NCBI GenBank assembly: GCA_001592805.2
Contig: CP051142.1
Coordinates: 310,001-374,000, forward strand
From: Peltaster fructicola
Lineage: Eukaryota; Ascomycota; Dothideomycetes
Length of the DNA: 64,000 nucleotides
Direction of reading: 5' to 3'
In this document: one piece after another, positions 20,234 through 33,700 of the stretch
How positions within the stretch are numbered: the first letter of the stretch is position 1
Layout: each line of letters begins with the position of its first letter
The notes under the pieces: generated by a model
What the model saw: the letters and a program-made list of their open reading frames with translations, nothing else
Told to the model about the DNA's origin: nothing
Database searches by the model: none
Position numbers and translations under genes: made by a program

Positions 20234-21075
20234 ACTACGCAGGCCCACGACTTGAGTTCTAGGACATCGGCCAGCTGCTGAGTGTGAGGCTAGTCGATCT
20301 CGTCAATGTGTTCTTTGAGACAAGTAGTCAATGTGGTTAGAACAGCTGCCAAGTCAAAGCCGATGCAAGTGGTACGTGCGTCCCAGGGCATTTGGCATCG
20401 TGCCCGCTCGCGTCCTGCTTCTGCTTTCTTCATCACACTCCTTCCAGCTGTCACGACCTCTTCGACCATCGAGAAACGCTCAACAATCACCTTTATCATC
20501 ATTCTAACCATCAAAGAGACATTCCTGATCTCTCTGGATCTTCTAGCCTCCTTGAACACGTAATTAGTGCTCCTGACTGCCAGTGGCAGTCCCTCTTCGT
20601 GCTCAGTCTGTAATTGCGACGGCTACCGATCGCGTTGATCATTCGAGCACATTTCCCGCTCTGCTCATGTATCATTCTTTCTAGAACGATACTGCTGCTA
20701 AGCCATTGAATCTTTGACCTATCGCGCGGTGCTCTCGGGGCAGAAACAGGGATTTTAAGCCTTGTTGTGTATACATACTCGCAGCGTGCGCCTGGCTGGA
20801 GCTGCTGAGGCTGTTCCGCGAGAAGGACTCGGAGGAATCTAGGGCAGCAGCTGCAGCGTGGTGTCGACGGCATACGCGATCGCTGTTCTGCTCACAGGTC
20901 GACAGATACTCAATCACTCATCAACGAGGGCTCAATCTGACTTCCTTGAAGTTGGTCCTCACTGTTCTATACTCTCTCACAGCGCCAGTGACAAACGACA
21001 ACTTCCACATTTTGTCGTGTGTCTAAATGCGGCAACCCGCCCACACGCACGGACCCGCTTGACTTGAGACACATC
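20234..21075. other. Divergent intergenic region SLY1 / PNUTS-like
   Basis: Shared promoter region. An 89-codon ORF on the minus strand (20290-20559) overlaps an equally long one on plus; neither shows homology I recognise, so none is called. Confidence 0.5.
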
Positions 21076-24000
21076 ATGGACCACAATCAACAACAGCAAC
21101 TCTATCCAGATGGAAACACTGGTGACAGCTTACTACAGTATAGCCAAGGCTTCAATGCATCTGACAACTTGTTCCCACATCCAAACGATCAGAACGATGC
21201 TGGCTGGGGCGTAAACGCCAGCGCCTTCTCTCATTCCAGCTTGTCACGTGCAACATATCAGAATAACGACTGGGGTAACCAGCAACATGCGGAACATCTT
21301 GCAGTACAATCACTCGATCCACAGCATGGTCACAACCAAGGTGATGCTTTCCGACAGTCATCGCTGCAGAACAACCCTGCATTCAACGCAGCATCGTTCA
21401 ACAACTACAGCAATCATGCCCCGTACAACTACCGTCAGCCACAATTCGACCCATCATTACTGGACACTACGAACCAAGCTTTCAAGCATTATCAGTCTGC
21501 ATATCCCGGCCACACCCACGAGTCGAGGACTATCGAGCCACAAGCACTCGAGCACGAAGCAATTTACCAAGGACAACATGAACAGAAGCAGTTTGACGTG
21601 CCAAGTGCTACAGCGGTCGCACGAGCGGCCAACCTTGTTGACCACACAGCGCTTGCTAAGGCTATCCCAGTAGGAAAAGGAGATGGCATCTTCCATACTA
21701 TAGACTTCGATCAACTCGTACGTGCAACCAATTCTGAACGCATGAGTGCTTTCTCCACGATCGCTCGTGAACCTCAAGAATGGGATAGCAATCGAGCTGC
21801 ATTACCCGCGTATGTGCCGCGCAAGTCGAAGAACGCACTCAAGCGCCTAGCCGGTCAGGATGGTGCTTTGTTAGCGAAGATCAATCAGAAGAGCATCAAG
21901 AGAGCTCGTCTGGCCAAGCCTAGCACCTCTAGGCTCTCAAAGGGAGGTGATGCCGCCGGTGTTGTCAAATCGCAACAGTATGATGACTCATCTGACGACG
22001 ACTCTGAATATACCTCCGAATCCGATGTTGAGGATGCACCACTACCTATCAAACGACCAGACACACCGAGGGAGGCTATTGAGTATGACACCATCAAAGC
22101 ACTTTGGCGAAGCAAACGCAAGGCGGTTGACGCCAACGATGTCCGCAAAGGTCTTGTAGACTTCTGGGAGCTTGTCAAGACCGTCAGAGATCGATGGAAG
22201 ACAGATGCGGCTGTCGTGGTGCAAGCAGAGGAGAAGAAGCTCAAGGGCGAGCTCCCACTGCTTAGACAGCGAGTCAAAGACCAGCGCGATATGATCGAAT
22301 GTGCTTTCAAGACTGCACTGAAGCATGGTAATCGCACTATCCTTGAGACGTGAGTTCTCTGTTTCGCTAGTGATTTGTGATCCTTGACTGACCATATGTA
22401 CAGCCTTTCCGAGAATGCCTCACTACTCTTCCTCTGTTACCAGTTCCTTCTTGATCGCTTCAAGGCCGAAGACGTCAACGGGTCTCTGGCACGCTCGATC
22501 CTGGAAGTCATGGCGCTATTCACCACGCTTACCAGCGACAAACTCGAGAAGACTCATTTGGTAAAGATCCTCCCTCGTTATGCCAAGGCCGGCGATGCAA
22601 AGACGCAATTTTACGCACGATCGATCGTCAGCAAGGCCACAGCTGGAGCTGATGGCAAGGCAGCACAAGCAAAGACCACTTCTCCTAGCAAGGCTGATTC
22701 AACCGCCGGTACTAAGCGAGCAGCAAATGGCGCTGGTGCGCTGCCGCCCACGAAGAAACCAACTCTCTCCACTATCAAATCACAAGCAAACGCCGCGGTC
22801 GCCAATTCTACTAAGAAACGACTCCTGGGTGACGATGCGGCCAAGCCAGCTGCTAAGAAAGTAGCTACAACTAACGGCGTCACCAAAGGCACTTCCGACG
22901 ATACAGCTGCAGTAAAGAAGCCTACTGCTTCTAAGCTGACCACAGGCTTGTTTGCAGGGTTATCATCCGCCGTGAAGAAGCCAGGCACCTCCGTGAAGCC
23001 AGCCACCGCTACAGCACCGTCCAGTGGAGTCAAGACGGCAGCAGTTGCAGCACCAGCACCAGCAGCATCGACAGCAGGCCCGGCACGCTCTGTGTTCTCT
23101 TTTGCAGAGACCATGAAGAACCTGACACAGCCGAAGGAAGAGAAGCCGGCGCCCAAAGCGACAGAGAAGGACATTCCAGATGAAACTCCGGAACAGAAAG
23201 CACGCCGAAAGCGTAGGGAAGCCCGAGGACCACTTCGAGTCCATTGGAAGAGCCAAGAAGACCTCTTGGAAATACGCGAATTCACACACGATCCTGATGA
23301 AGAGCAAGGACATGATTCTAGTCAGACTCGCGATGTCGCTGATCTACAGGGTGAGGGCAGGATGTTCAAGCAGCAACACAACAAGATCATGGACGATGAC
23401 GATGACGAGCCAGTCGTCGAAGTGCCAATGCAGCTCATTGACTGGTACGAGCCAATGGCTATAGACTTCGCAGAGGTCCCTAAGGAGGAGCGTGATCGAA
23501 ATTACTTCCCCTTTGGAGGTGGTGATCAGCAGCCAGACTCTGCTGAAAATGCTGAGCGTAAGAAGTATGAGGACAACACACTCATGGTCTTCTACAGTCA
23601 CTCGGACGACATTCCAGCTACTCCAAGGGAGCCTGATGAGGCGATCACTGGTGAGGCCAAGCCCATCACCGCCTTCGCAGCACCAGAGCAGAAGTACATT
23701 GATCGAGCAGCACATAACAGTGCCGCACGACAACGCCGTCTGGGCCTCGCAAAGCAGCAGAATGTAACAGCCCCAATCGACTTCGATTCGCTTCGCCACG
23801 CTCTTGGCATGCAGCAAGCACCTCAACCACAGATGCATGTACCTCCACCCGCGGCCCAGCCTGTATTGAACATACAGGCCATCCTTGCTCAGCTTGGACA
23901 GCCGGCGCAGCCTCAGCCACCTACGCAGGCTTCTCAGCCAGCACCATTCATGCAGCAGCCTTCGTTTCCTGCTGCCAATCCGTTGGCCGCCTTCTTTGCC

Positions 24001-24345
24001 GCGAATGCACCACAGCCTGCAGCACCACAACCTCCAGCACCTCCTGCACAGCCTGACATCTCTGCAATACTTGCACAGCTGAACCAGACTGCCGCGCCTG
24101 TGCCACAACCGATTATAGCACCACCTGCAATGCCCAGCTTCCCGCCCAACATGGATCCTGGCTTGGCTTTCCTTGCTCAGCATCATCAACAGCAAAAGCA
24201 GCAGCAAGGTGCTGCTCCAGCTGGGAATGAGGCTATGAGCAGGGGTAATTCTCACATGAAAGACAAGTACAAGAGCAAAGTTTGCAAGTATTGGCAAGAA
24301 GGCACTTGTACTAAAGGTGACAACTGCACGTATCGTCACGAGTGA
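21076..24345 (+). CDS. PNUTS/Ppn1-like protein phosphatase 1 targeting protein with CCCH zinc finger
   Basis: Two exons, 21076..22349 and 22404..24345 (54-nt intron, GTGAGT donor, CTGAC branch), encode 1071 aa. Residues 1-200 are Gln/Asn/His-rich. A helical TFIIS-N/LW-like domain lies at about 336-510, spanning the intron. A basic Ala/Lys/Thr-rich linker follows, then near residue 700 the segment GPLRVHWKSQEDLLEIREF. Its RVHW core fits the PP1-docking [RK]VxF/W motif and resembles the PNUTS site TVTWPEEGKLREY. A Pro/Gln-rich region leads to a C-terminal CCCH finger (C-x7-C-x5-C-x3-H, in CKYWQEGTCTKGDNCTYRH). This domain order is that of animal PNUTS (PPP1R10). In fission yeast the Ppn1 relative joins PP1 to the cleavage and polyadenylation machinery. 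Function here is inferred from that architecture. Confidence 0.8.
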
Positions 24346-24626
24346 GCGATTGCAGTCATCACTGCTGTGCTGCGTAAGCTATATGATGGCTGAGGTGTAT
24401 CATCCACAAGGCGTGTAGGTAGCCGTGTAGATATCACTACGAGATCAGGAATCACTGTGTCTGGACGAGCATTGCATGTCGATTTAGTAAATGAATTTTT
24501 GTCGAGGGCATAAGACCAATTCTCGCTTGCCAACGCGCTATCACTATAGATGCAGTCATCGCACAAGGGTGTAACATATAAGAATGTGCCCTCGTGATTC
24601 CTCCTTCCTATCACCTTCGATCACGC

Positions 24627-25977
<1,351 letters not shown>

Positions 25978-27881
25978 GACTGCTGTGTGGTGTGTATTAT
26001 GCTGCCGGAAGAATTGTCGTTGTTGGTGAATGAGGCTTGTGATATATGGGTGGAGGGGATAGGGTCCAATTTTACCTCAACGACTGGGCTGTAAGACGAA
26101 GAGTACTCGGCGAGATATCTGGCCGTGTGTCAGCCTTTATAAGTGTCGCGGTCGCAGCGAAGGCGATCCATTACCTCTACCAACAGTTATTTGTCCCTTG
26201 GCGAGTATAAGCAAAGAAGCTATTAAAAGGTCGAGGCAACGTGAACACTGCCCCGCTTGTGTTAGGAGGATCAAGAACCGTGCAGCGCGAACAGGCACGG
26301 CGGCAAATCGTCTCGTCTGATCCCTTCAGAACGACTCTGAGGTGCTGTTGGTGGTGATGAAGGTCAGGAAAGAGGCACAAACTGCGGGAGTGTGCTGTGA
26401 CATGGCCTTATCAACGTCTGCGAAACAGCCCACTTGGATAAAAATCCACCTACCTACCTTGTGAGACCAGCATCACAAGCTATTCCGCATCGCTCGCCCA
26501 TTGACAGTCCCTCAGGCTAAAACCAAGGAGGCGGCGCTTGAGTAAAGCATCAGGTCCACAGCGAATGAGCAATTGGCGGTGGCACTTTGGAGGCACTGCT
26601 CGTATTTGGCCATGGCAATTGGTCGAATTCGTTTCGGAATACTAACGGCGTGAAGATCTCACCGCCAGCACTGGACGGGCCTGCCGCTCGAGCACATGCC
26701 GGCCACCGTCATCATTCGAAGGCTGACCACGCCATCAACGAGGGGCATGATGGTGTCTGCAAGGTTGATCAACGCCTATCGGCATCACATTACCGGATTC
26801 CGACGAGCTTCGTCTCGTCCAAGGACACATCAGTCTTCATGGTAAGGCTCATGTCACACTGTACCTTCATGGATGTCACTGTAGCATACCGGTCGATCTC
26901 TGTCGTTGAGGATAGACACAATCGTTTCTGTGCTTGTCATCTCGCTACTGACAGGGTGACTCTGGTACATCATGTCGTCCACGATGACCCATCTTCTGCA
27001 AGCCAAGAACAACCACTGATCCGAATGTCTCCTTGGCAAGCCTTTGGTCGCATCTTCAGGCCAGACCCGGTCAGGTCTCGTCCAATGCTATCTCTGAAGA
27101 CAGCACCGGAAGAACATGCTCGTTGAGATGCAAGATCTGGGACACAACAGTGAGTGGTGTATGGAAGGTAGGCGTGTCTTCTATCACGTCAGGGCCACTG
27201 TCCGGGCGCGACGTTCAAAGCAGTCCTGAATATCACCTATTCGACTCTGTCTCATCCGGGTGGAGGTTAGCAGATCTTCTGTAGAGATTCGTTGTTCGAG
27301 GAACCGACAGATCAGACGATGCCGAGCCGCCGCGAAGATCTGAAAATCACGGTCCTGCAAAACATGAGGTCTCCGAGCACAACGACGATTGTTTGAACTG
27401 TCTTTCGTTTGTAGGCGTCCTCCGAGTAACAGCTAGGCATGTGCGTCCAGCTGTCGAGCAGGGACATTGGCTGTGGCATCGCTCCATCGCCTCCACTTGC
27501 ATGCATTCGAGTGGAAGAGTTGCACACTTGAGGTAGCCACGCACTACTCCAGCAGGAAGTGAGGTTGGTCGGAAACAGCACGACGTAAGGGACACCATCA
27601 GTACAATAGATGAATATCGAGAGTAGCAATAATCGGTATGCTCACTGGCAAGTGGATACGCAGTCAATCTTGACCGGCCAATGACAGGCTCGCCCGCGGT
27701 AAAGCACTGCAGGTACATCAACATACAGCCTCGGTCTTCGCCCATGTGAATGATTACAGTTACCTCTCCGCCAACCCTGGATCTAGCTCTGCCGCAGAAC
27801 AGGCAATAGTACACTGTTAACCCTGGAGAAGCTGTTTCTTCTTTCCATCTACATCATCATTGGAAAGTCATCACAAGCAAG
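25978..27881. other. 1.9-kb divergent intergenic region
   Basis: Longest gene-free stretch of the window, between the starts of SLT2 and the fatty aldehyde dehydrogenase. ORFs at 26587-27126 (plus) and 27347-27814 (minus) have no recognisable family, no coherent intron pattern and atypical composition, so they are not called. It probably holds long 5' UTRs and regulatory sequence. Confidence 0.5.
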
Positions 27882-29513
27882 ATGAACGGCATTCCAGCTT
27901 TCGCCAACACGCCGGTCGAGCAGATCAGGCCTGCCTACGAGCGCGTGCTCAAGAAGTTCCACACTCACACCACCCGCCCACTCGAGTACCGTCTCAAGCA
28001 GCTCCGAGCATTATACTGGGGTCTCAAGGACAATGAGGCAGCACTCACCGAAGCCTTGCGACTCGATCTCGGCAAGGGAACATACGAGTCTTACCTCACT
28101 GAGGTCGGTTGGGTGCTCAACGATGCGCTCTTCATGCAAAACAACCTCAAGAGGTTCGCTGCCGATGAGAAGGCTGAGGACACCAGCTTGATGAACTTGG
28201 CAGTCACTCCAAAGATTCGCAAGGACCCTCTCGGTGTGGTGCTGATCATTGGTGAGTAATAGGCGTGTCAAAGTTGGATGCTTCAGCACTGACACATCAT
28301 CACAGGAGCCTTCAACTTCCCACTCCAGCTCTCCATCGGACCACTCATCGGTGCCATCTCTGCAGGATGTACCGCCATTCTGAAGCCCAGCGAGAGCTCA
28401 CCACACACTGCAAGAGTTATGCAACACATTATCCAGAAGTCTCTCGACCCAGAGGCATATCAATGCATTCAGGGTGCAGTCCCAGAGACCACTGCACTGC
28501 TTGAGCTCAAGTGGGACAAGATCTTCTATACTGGTGGAGGAACTGTCGGCAAGATCATCGCAAAGAAGGCTGCCGAGACACTTACACCCGTGACTCTCGA
28601 GCTCGGTGGACGAAACCCAGCTATCATTACCAGGAACGCAGACCCACGCCTTGCCGCACGAAGACTGGTGTGGGCTAAGCTCCTGAACGCCGGACAGGTC
28701 TGTGTCTCGCAAAACTACATCATTGTCGACCGCGAGATTCTCCCAACCTTCGTCAAGTACCTCGAGCTCGCCTTCAAGGAATTCCATCCAAAGGGTGCTG
28801 AAGGTAACGATGACTACGGCAAGATCGTCAACGAGCGATCATGGCAGCGTCTCAAGACTATGCTGGACGACACCAAGGGCAAGATCCTGCTCGGTGGAAG
28901 GACAGACAAGTCAACTCTCTTCTTCGAGCCAACTGTCGTCGAAGTCACCTCACCACAGGACTCTCTTCTCAAGGACGAGTCTTTCGGTCCTCTCATTCCG
29001 ATCATCGCTGTGGAGAACCTCGACGAGGCCATTCGCACAGCCAACAGCATCGATGCAACACCTCTTGGTATCTACCCATTCGGTACCAAGGCTGAGGCAG
29101 ACAAGGTGCTCAGACAGACACGATCAGGAGGAGCGTCCATCAACGACGGTTTCTTCCACGCCTCCGTGCCAACTCTGGCCTTTGGTGGTGTCGGAGAGTC
29201 AGGCACCGGTTCATACCGTGGTAAGGCATCGTTCGACTGCTTCACTCACCGACGAAGCTACACAACCACACCATCTTGGATGGAGCGATTCTTGGACGTC
29301 CGATACCCACCATACACCAACTCTAAGCTCAAGACTTTCCGTCTGATGAACGAGCAGAAGCCAAACTTTGACCGCAACGGAAAGCCAACCGGCGGCCTTG
29401 TTTGGTTCCTCGTCGGACTGGGCGGCAAAAGTAAGGTGGGTGCCGGAGCACGATGGGCAATTCTCTTTGCCATTGTCGCTTACGTTCTCAAGTATCGGGA
29501 GAGCAAGCTCTGA
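27882..29513 (+). CDS. HFD1: Tail-anchored fatty aldehyde dehydrogenase (ALDH3 family)
   Basis: Two exons, 27882..28251 and 28306..29513 (54-nt intron with GTGAGT donor and CACTGAC branch), encode 525 aa. The catalytic cysteine is in NAGQVCVSQNY and the glutamate in TLELGGRNPAII. The NAD loop FYTGGGTVGKII and the ESFGPLIPII motif are class-3 features. A C-terminal hydrophobic segment (about 500-520, ARWAILFAIVAYVLKY) would anchor it to the ER, lipid-droplet or mitochondrial outer membrane, as in yeast Hfd1 and mammalian ALDH3A2. The family oxidises long-chain aldehydes such as hexadecenal from sphingolipid breakdown. The leader just upstream is pyrimidine-rich. Confidence 0.94.
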
Positions 29514-30738
29514 TTTGTATCTTGTTACATAGGGACTCCTCCGTACAGTAGTGTAATCTGATATCGATCCAAACGCCATCGTATCATCACTCCACCGACT
29601 TCCGACACGGCTCTTCTTTGTTACTGTACGAATATACGCAAGCCTGTACTTAATCATTCTAGATGTAGAGTAGTCGCCAATGCACTTCCCTATTGTTCAG
29701 CCGCTCTCTCACATGAAGAGGCCGCCGTCCAGGTCGAAGAGATGGGTTGGAGAAGGTCATTGGCCTGCCAACTAGAATCGATGATGTGGCTTTGCAGCTG
29801 TGCATGCACCTATCGCCATCCCTGAACACACCTTTTGACCAGGCCCACGTTCAGCGTAGCCAATCTATCTGCATGGGAAAAATGCACATGCTGTATGTCG
29901 GCGTTGACCTCACCGCGGCTGAGATATCAACAACGAGAAAACAACGGCTTTCTCGATGCGTTGCTCTGGGTTACGAAGCTAAATTATCGCCTCACATCGA
30001 TTCGCAGCGGCTAGTGTTTAAAGCACACATAGGCAATATTTCCATTGGCCAGGTACTAGGGGAACGGCATCTCGAGCCTATAGCGAGCGTTGAAAGGCCT
30101 GTGCAGTTTGTTTGGTGATGAAGCCGTGGCGCTCTGACGAGATAATTGTAAACCCCAGCCATCCTTCGAGATGAAACTTGCCACACCTCCTTCTTGTACA
30201 TTCGTTTGAAGAGATATCGTTGTGTACCAGAGCGCAGGCAGAGAGCTGGGCCATTTCTCGACAATCACAGGCTCAAAGAGTGGTTGGGTTGTGCGACAAG
30301 GTGCAGCGGGCCGGACGAACCAAACTGCGCAGTTGCTGTGGGCAGGAACATCCCCCAGCACACAGTGCCAACGCAGCAGTCTACCCTACTATTGCTGCAG
30401 CAGTTCTTCGATCTTTGTGTCACAGGCATATCTCTTTTATCACTTTCTGATCCACTGGAAAACTCACCTGATACTCTGTATCTTGCATTGTCTGGCACTG
30501 TCTAATTCTCACCATCCACGGCGCGCAAGCCAATAATCCAGCAGTTCGGAGCACTTCACCCGCCGCAGTGGTCACTACAGCCCTTGGCTGGGATTCGCAT
30601 TGCACAGTACCTCGCTGCTCGCCGCAAACCTCATCCGCATTGCATACAAGGCTGTGCTCACAAGAGATAGCAAAGGGAAAGAAGCAGGACTACCAATGTC
30701 TCAGGCCTTGGTTATGTGGATGATAACAAACAATTGAA
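29514..30738 (+). other. 1.2-kb intergenic region
   Basis: Lies between two same-strand genes. Several overlapping 80-120-codon ORFs occur on both strands, none with family resemblance. No gene is called. Confidence 0.5.
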
Positions 30739-33700
30739 ATGGGTGTCGATACACGTCGACCACCTCTTCCTGCGCCCACCGACCTCACGTCGATGGATGA
30801 AACCAGTCCAGTCGCTACAGAAGTTGCAACAAACGTAACTACGAGAACCGATAAAACGAGCTACACAATTCCAGAGGACGGCAGTCCTATCATAATATCC
30901 ACACATAAGAAGGAGAGCCGTATCGGCTCGCACGGTCGACAGAAGAGTCAAACAAGTCTTCTGATTGAGTACTTCGAAGGCTCGAAGACTGGGGACAAGA
31001 CCAAAGGACGTCCAAGCGTCAGAGTCAAGGTCACTCCGAGCTCGCGCAAAAGCAGTAGCAACAGGGCAAACGATGCTGTGCAGATCACAAGCATAGGTTC
31101 AGATCGCAAGCCATCTTACACCCGACGCATCTCGCTCAGCAGCAAGAACGTCGAGACTGGAGCTGGTACAACCGAGCTATCACATTCTTCCGGCAGTAAC
31201 CTTTCTGGACCACCAGTCGAGATCGAAGTTCTCAACAACGGTTCCGATCTGTCGCGGTCATCTAGAGGCCTGATGATGGCAGTGAACGAGTCGAACGTCT
31301 CTTCAATGCCGCCCGACAGCCTGCTCGAGGGCCACGCCGATCGCGATTTGCACGATATGGAGCACGAAGATACCGTCACGAAGGAGACTTTCCTTGCTGC
31401 GCCACAACGACGACCAAGTAGGAGCACCAGCCGCGAGCGCATCACACAAAAAGTCATGGAGAAACTTGGCCAGACTCCTGTCAAGCATCGCAAGCACGAG
31501 AGTAACGAAAAGCGACATCGATCAACGAAATCGCACCATGATGACGAGTTCATCAGCGGTGCTGAGTCGAGCTTGCTGTCCTCGAACCCAGTATCGAGCC
31601 AGCGATCGTATCAGTCAAACAACTCGCAGACCTCTCGCGTGACCAACAATGCCAAGCTGCTGGAGAAGGTCGAGGACACGATCAAGCGCATCCTATTACC
31701 TGAGATCACTGCGATCCGTGAAGATCAACGGGCAGAGCGGAAACTGCGCACATTCGATTCACCGAGACGAGGCAGTGACTACGAACACAGTCTGGAGCGA
31801 CGAGTTAGCAAGTCTTCAAGCTCACCAAACATGAAAAGCAAGCCAAAGGTGGTGCTGAACAGAGAGGGTGACGATCCTGGCACTGTTCTTTCTCGCGGCG
31901 ACTCCGAGTATAAGAAGTCACGAAAGTCGAGTGGTGAGCGCACTCTCACTCGACGTTCTTCTGGTCCTCGTAAGAGTGATGGCTATGATGAGGAAGTACG
32001 ACACAGCTCGAGCAAAGGTGAGCTGGCTGCTGCAGGTCTTGCAGGTGCAGCACTCACTGCCGCAGCGCTCAAGCATCATGACTCTGCCGAGTCGGATTTG
32101 CACCATCGACGCAAGCGACGAAGCAAGAGTCGCAGCTCAAGGAGCAGATCTAACAGCATTGCCGAAGGCGTCGAGGAGGCATACACCAGGAAGGAGACCA
32201 TTCCACCGATGCCAATGGCTAGTCACATCAACGACTCTGACATTACTCGCACAAGCCTGATCTCGACCGATGATGGCCATGTCGATGAGCATAGAATGCA
32301 CGTCGAGGACGCAAGAATGCCAATTCGCGAAGTCTCACGTGGCTCTGTTGATGCAGCTATGTCGCCGGTCTCTTCCAGAACTCCAACAAGAACACCTGTT
32401 GGTAAGACGCTGGGTATGACGCACAACAATAAGTCTATCGAAAGTCCAAGGTCAATCAAGACCAGGACTGCTGCGCTTGCCTCTGCTGGTCTGGCTGCGG
32501 CAGGAGCTGAAGCAGTTGCTGCTCACGAACGACATGTCGATGCTGACGGCTATGGTAGTAGTACGACCAAGCGTGGAACTCACAGTCCTGCTCAGAGTGT
32601 GTCGAGCCTGCGCATGCAATATGAGGAACCTCTCGTGCCCTCTGGGCTCAGACCACATAGCGCTGCGTCACGCAGTTCAGCAGAGCGTCTACAGAACAAG
32701 AGCGCTCATCGCTCCACAACGTCTAGTCCAGCCGCTAGACATGCGCTGTCTCGTGAGCTCACCGATGAATTTGTCACGCCAATGGAGAGACCTCGCAGGG
32801 ACCGATCTCAAACCCCAAGCGGAGAGGACGTGGACGAGTGGTTCAACCGCGAGCACTTGCAGAACGAACAGTACCGAAACTCCCTAGACACTGCTACCAA
32901 TCGCACAAGCTATCAGACGAATCCGTATCCTGAGGATGAGAAGCGCTTCGTTGACTACAGTCGAGACACCGAAGCAGGAGCGAAGGACATCCAAGGAGTT
33001 GGTGCGAACCCTGAGTATGTGCATACTCCAGTGGGCGTCGAGAGTGCTGTCGCATCTCTCATTGACCCGTCCACACTCAGCAGTGCTCGACCTTCGTCAT
33101 ATGTCGACTCCCCAGGCAAGGGTACTTACAGCGACCGCGTGGCCCAGCAGCTTCGTATTAATGGCAAGAGTGATGTCCCAATGTATGAAGGCTCGACTCT
33201 AAGCCAGACGATGCCAAGCGACGATCGATGGACCGCATTGAAGAATCACGCGAAGGCGCTGTCCAACACCAGTAGCACAAACGTGGATGCCCTCGAGAGT
33301 CCTCGTCAAAGCCCTGCCAAGAGCTTGCAAGGAGAATCGCCAGTGAAAATGGTCCACAGTGGTCTTCCATTCGCAGACGATCCCATGCCTGAGATCGGAG
33401 TCTACGATGACACGAAGAGTGAAGTCTCCACCAACCCGAGCATCATTAAAGGACCGCTTGGAGGCGATGCTACCGGCCAATCGACTTGGCCATATACTCC
33501 GAGCCCACGACTTGTCGAGAGCAAGAGCCACGGAGCGACGTCAGGGTATAGCAAGGATGCGCTGCTGGCTGGCGCGGTAGCAGGGGCTGGTGCCGCCGCC
33601 CTGGCAAGCAAAAGGCATGCAACCGTCGACGATGATGAGTACCACGACGAGAGGAAAATCACGCCACAACTTCAAGAGTATCACCATGATGAGCTTGACA

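Noticed and set aside
20290-20563. Pair of about 85-90-codon ORFs on opposite strands
   Set aside because: They overlap as sense/antisense shadows of each other, and neither has family resemblance or a clear promoter.
26587-27126. 179-codon plus-strand ORF in the SLT2 upstream region
   Set aside because: His/Ser/Arg-rich composition unlike neighbouring genes, no recognisable family and no supporting introns.
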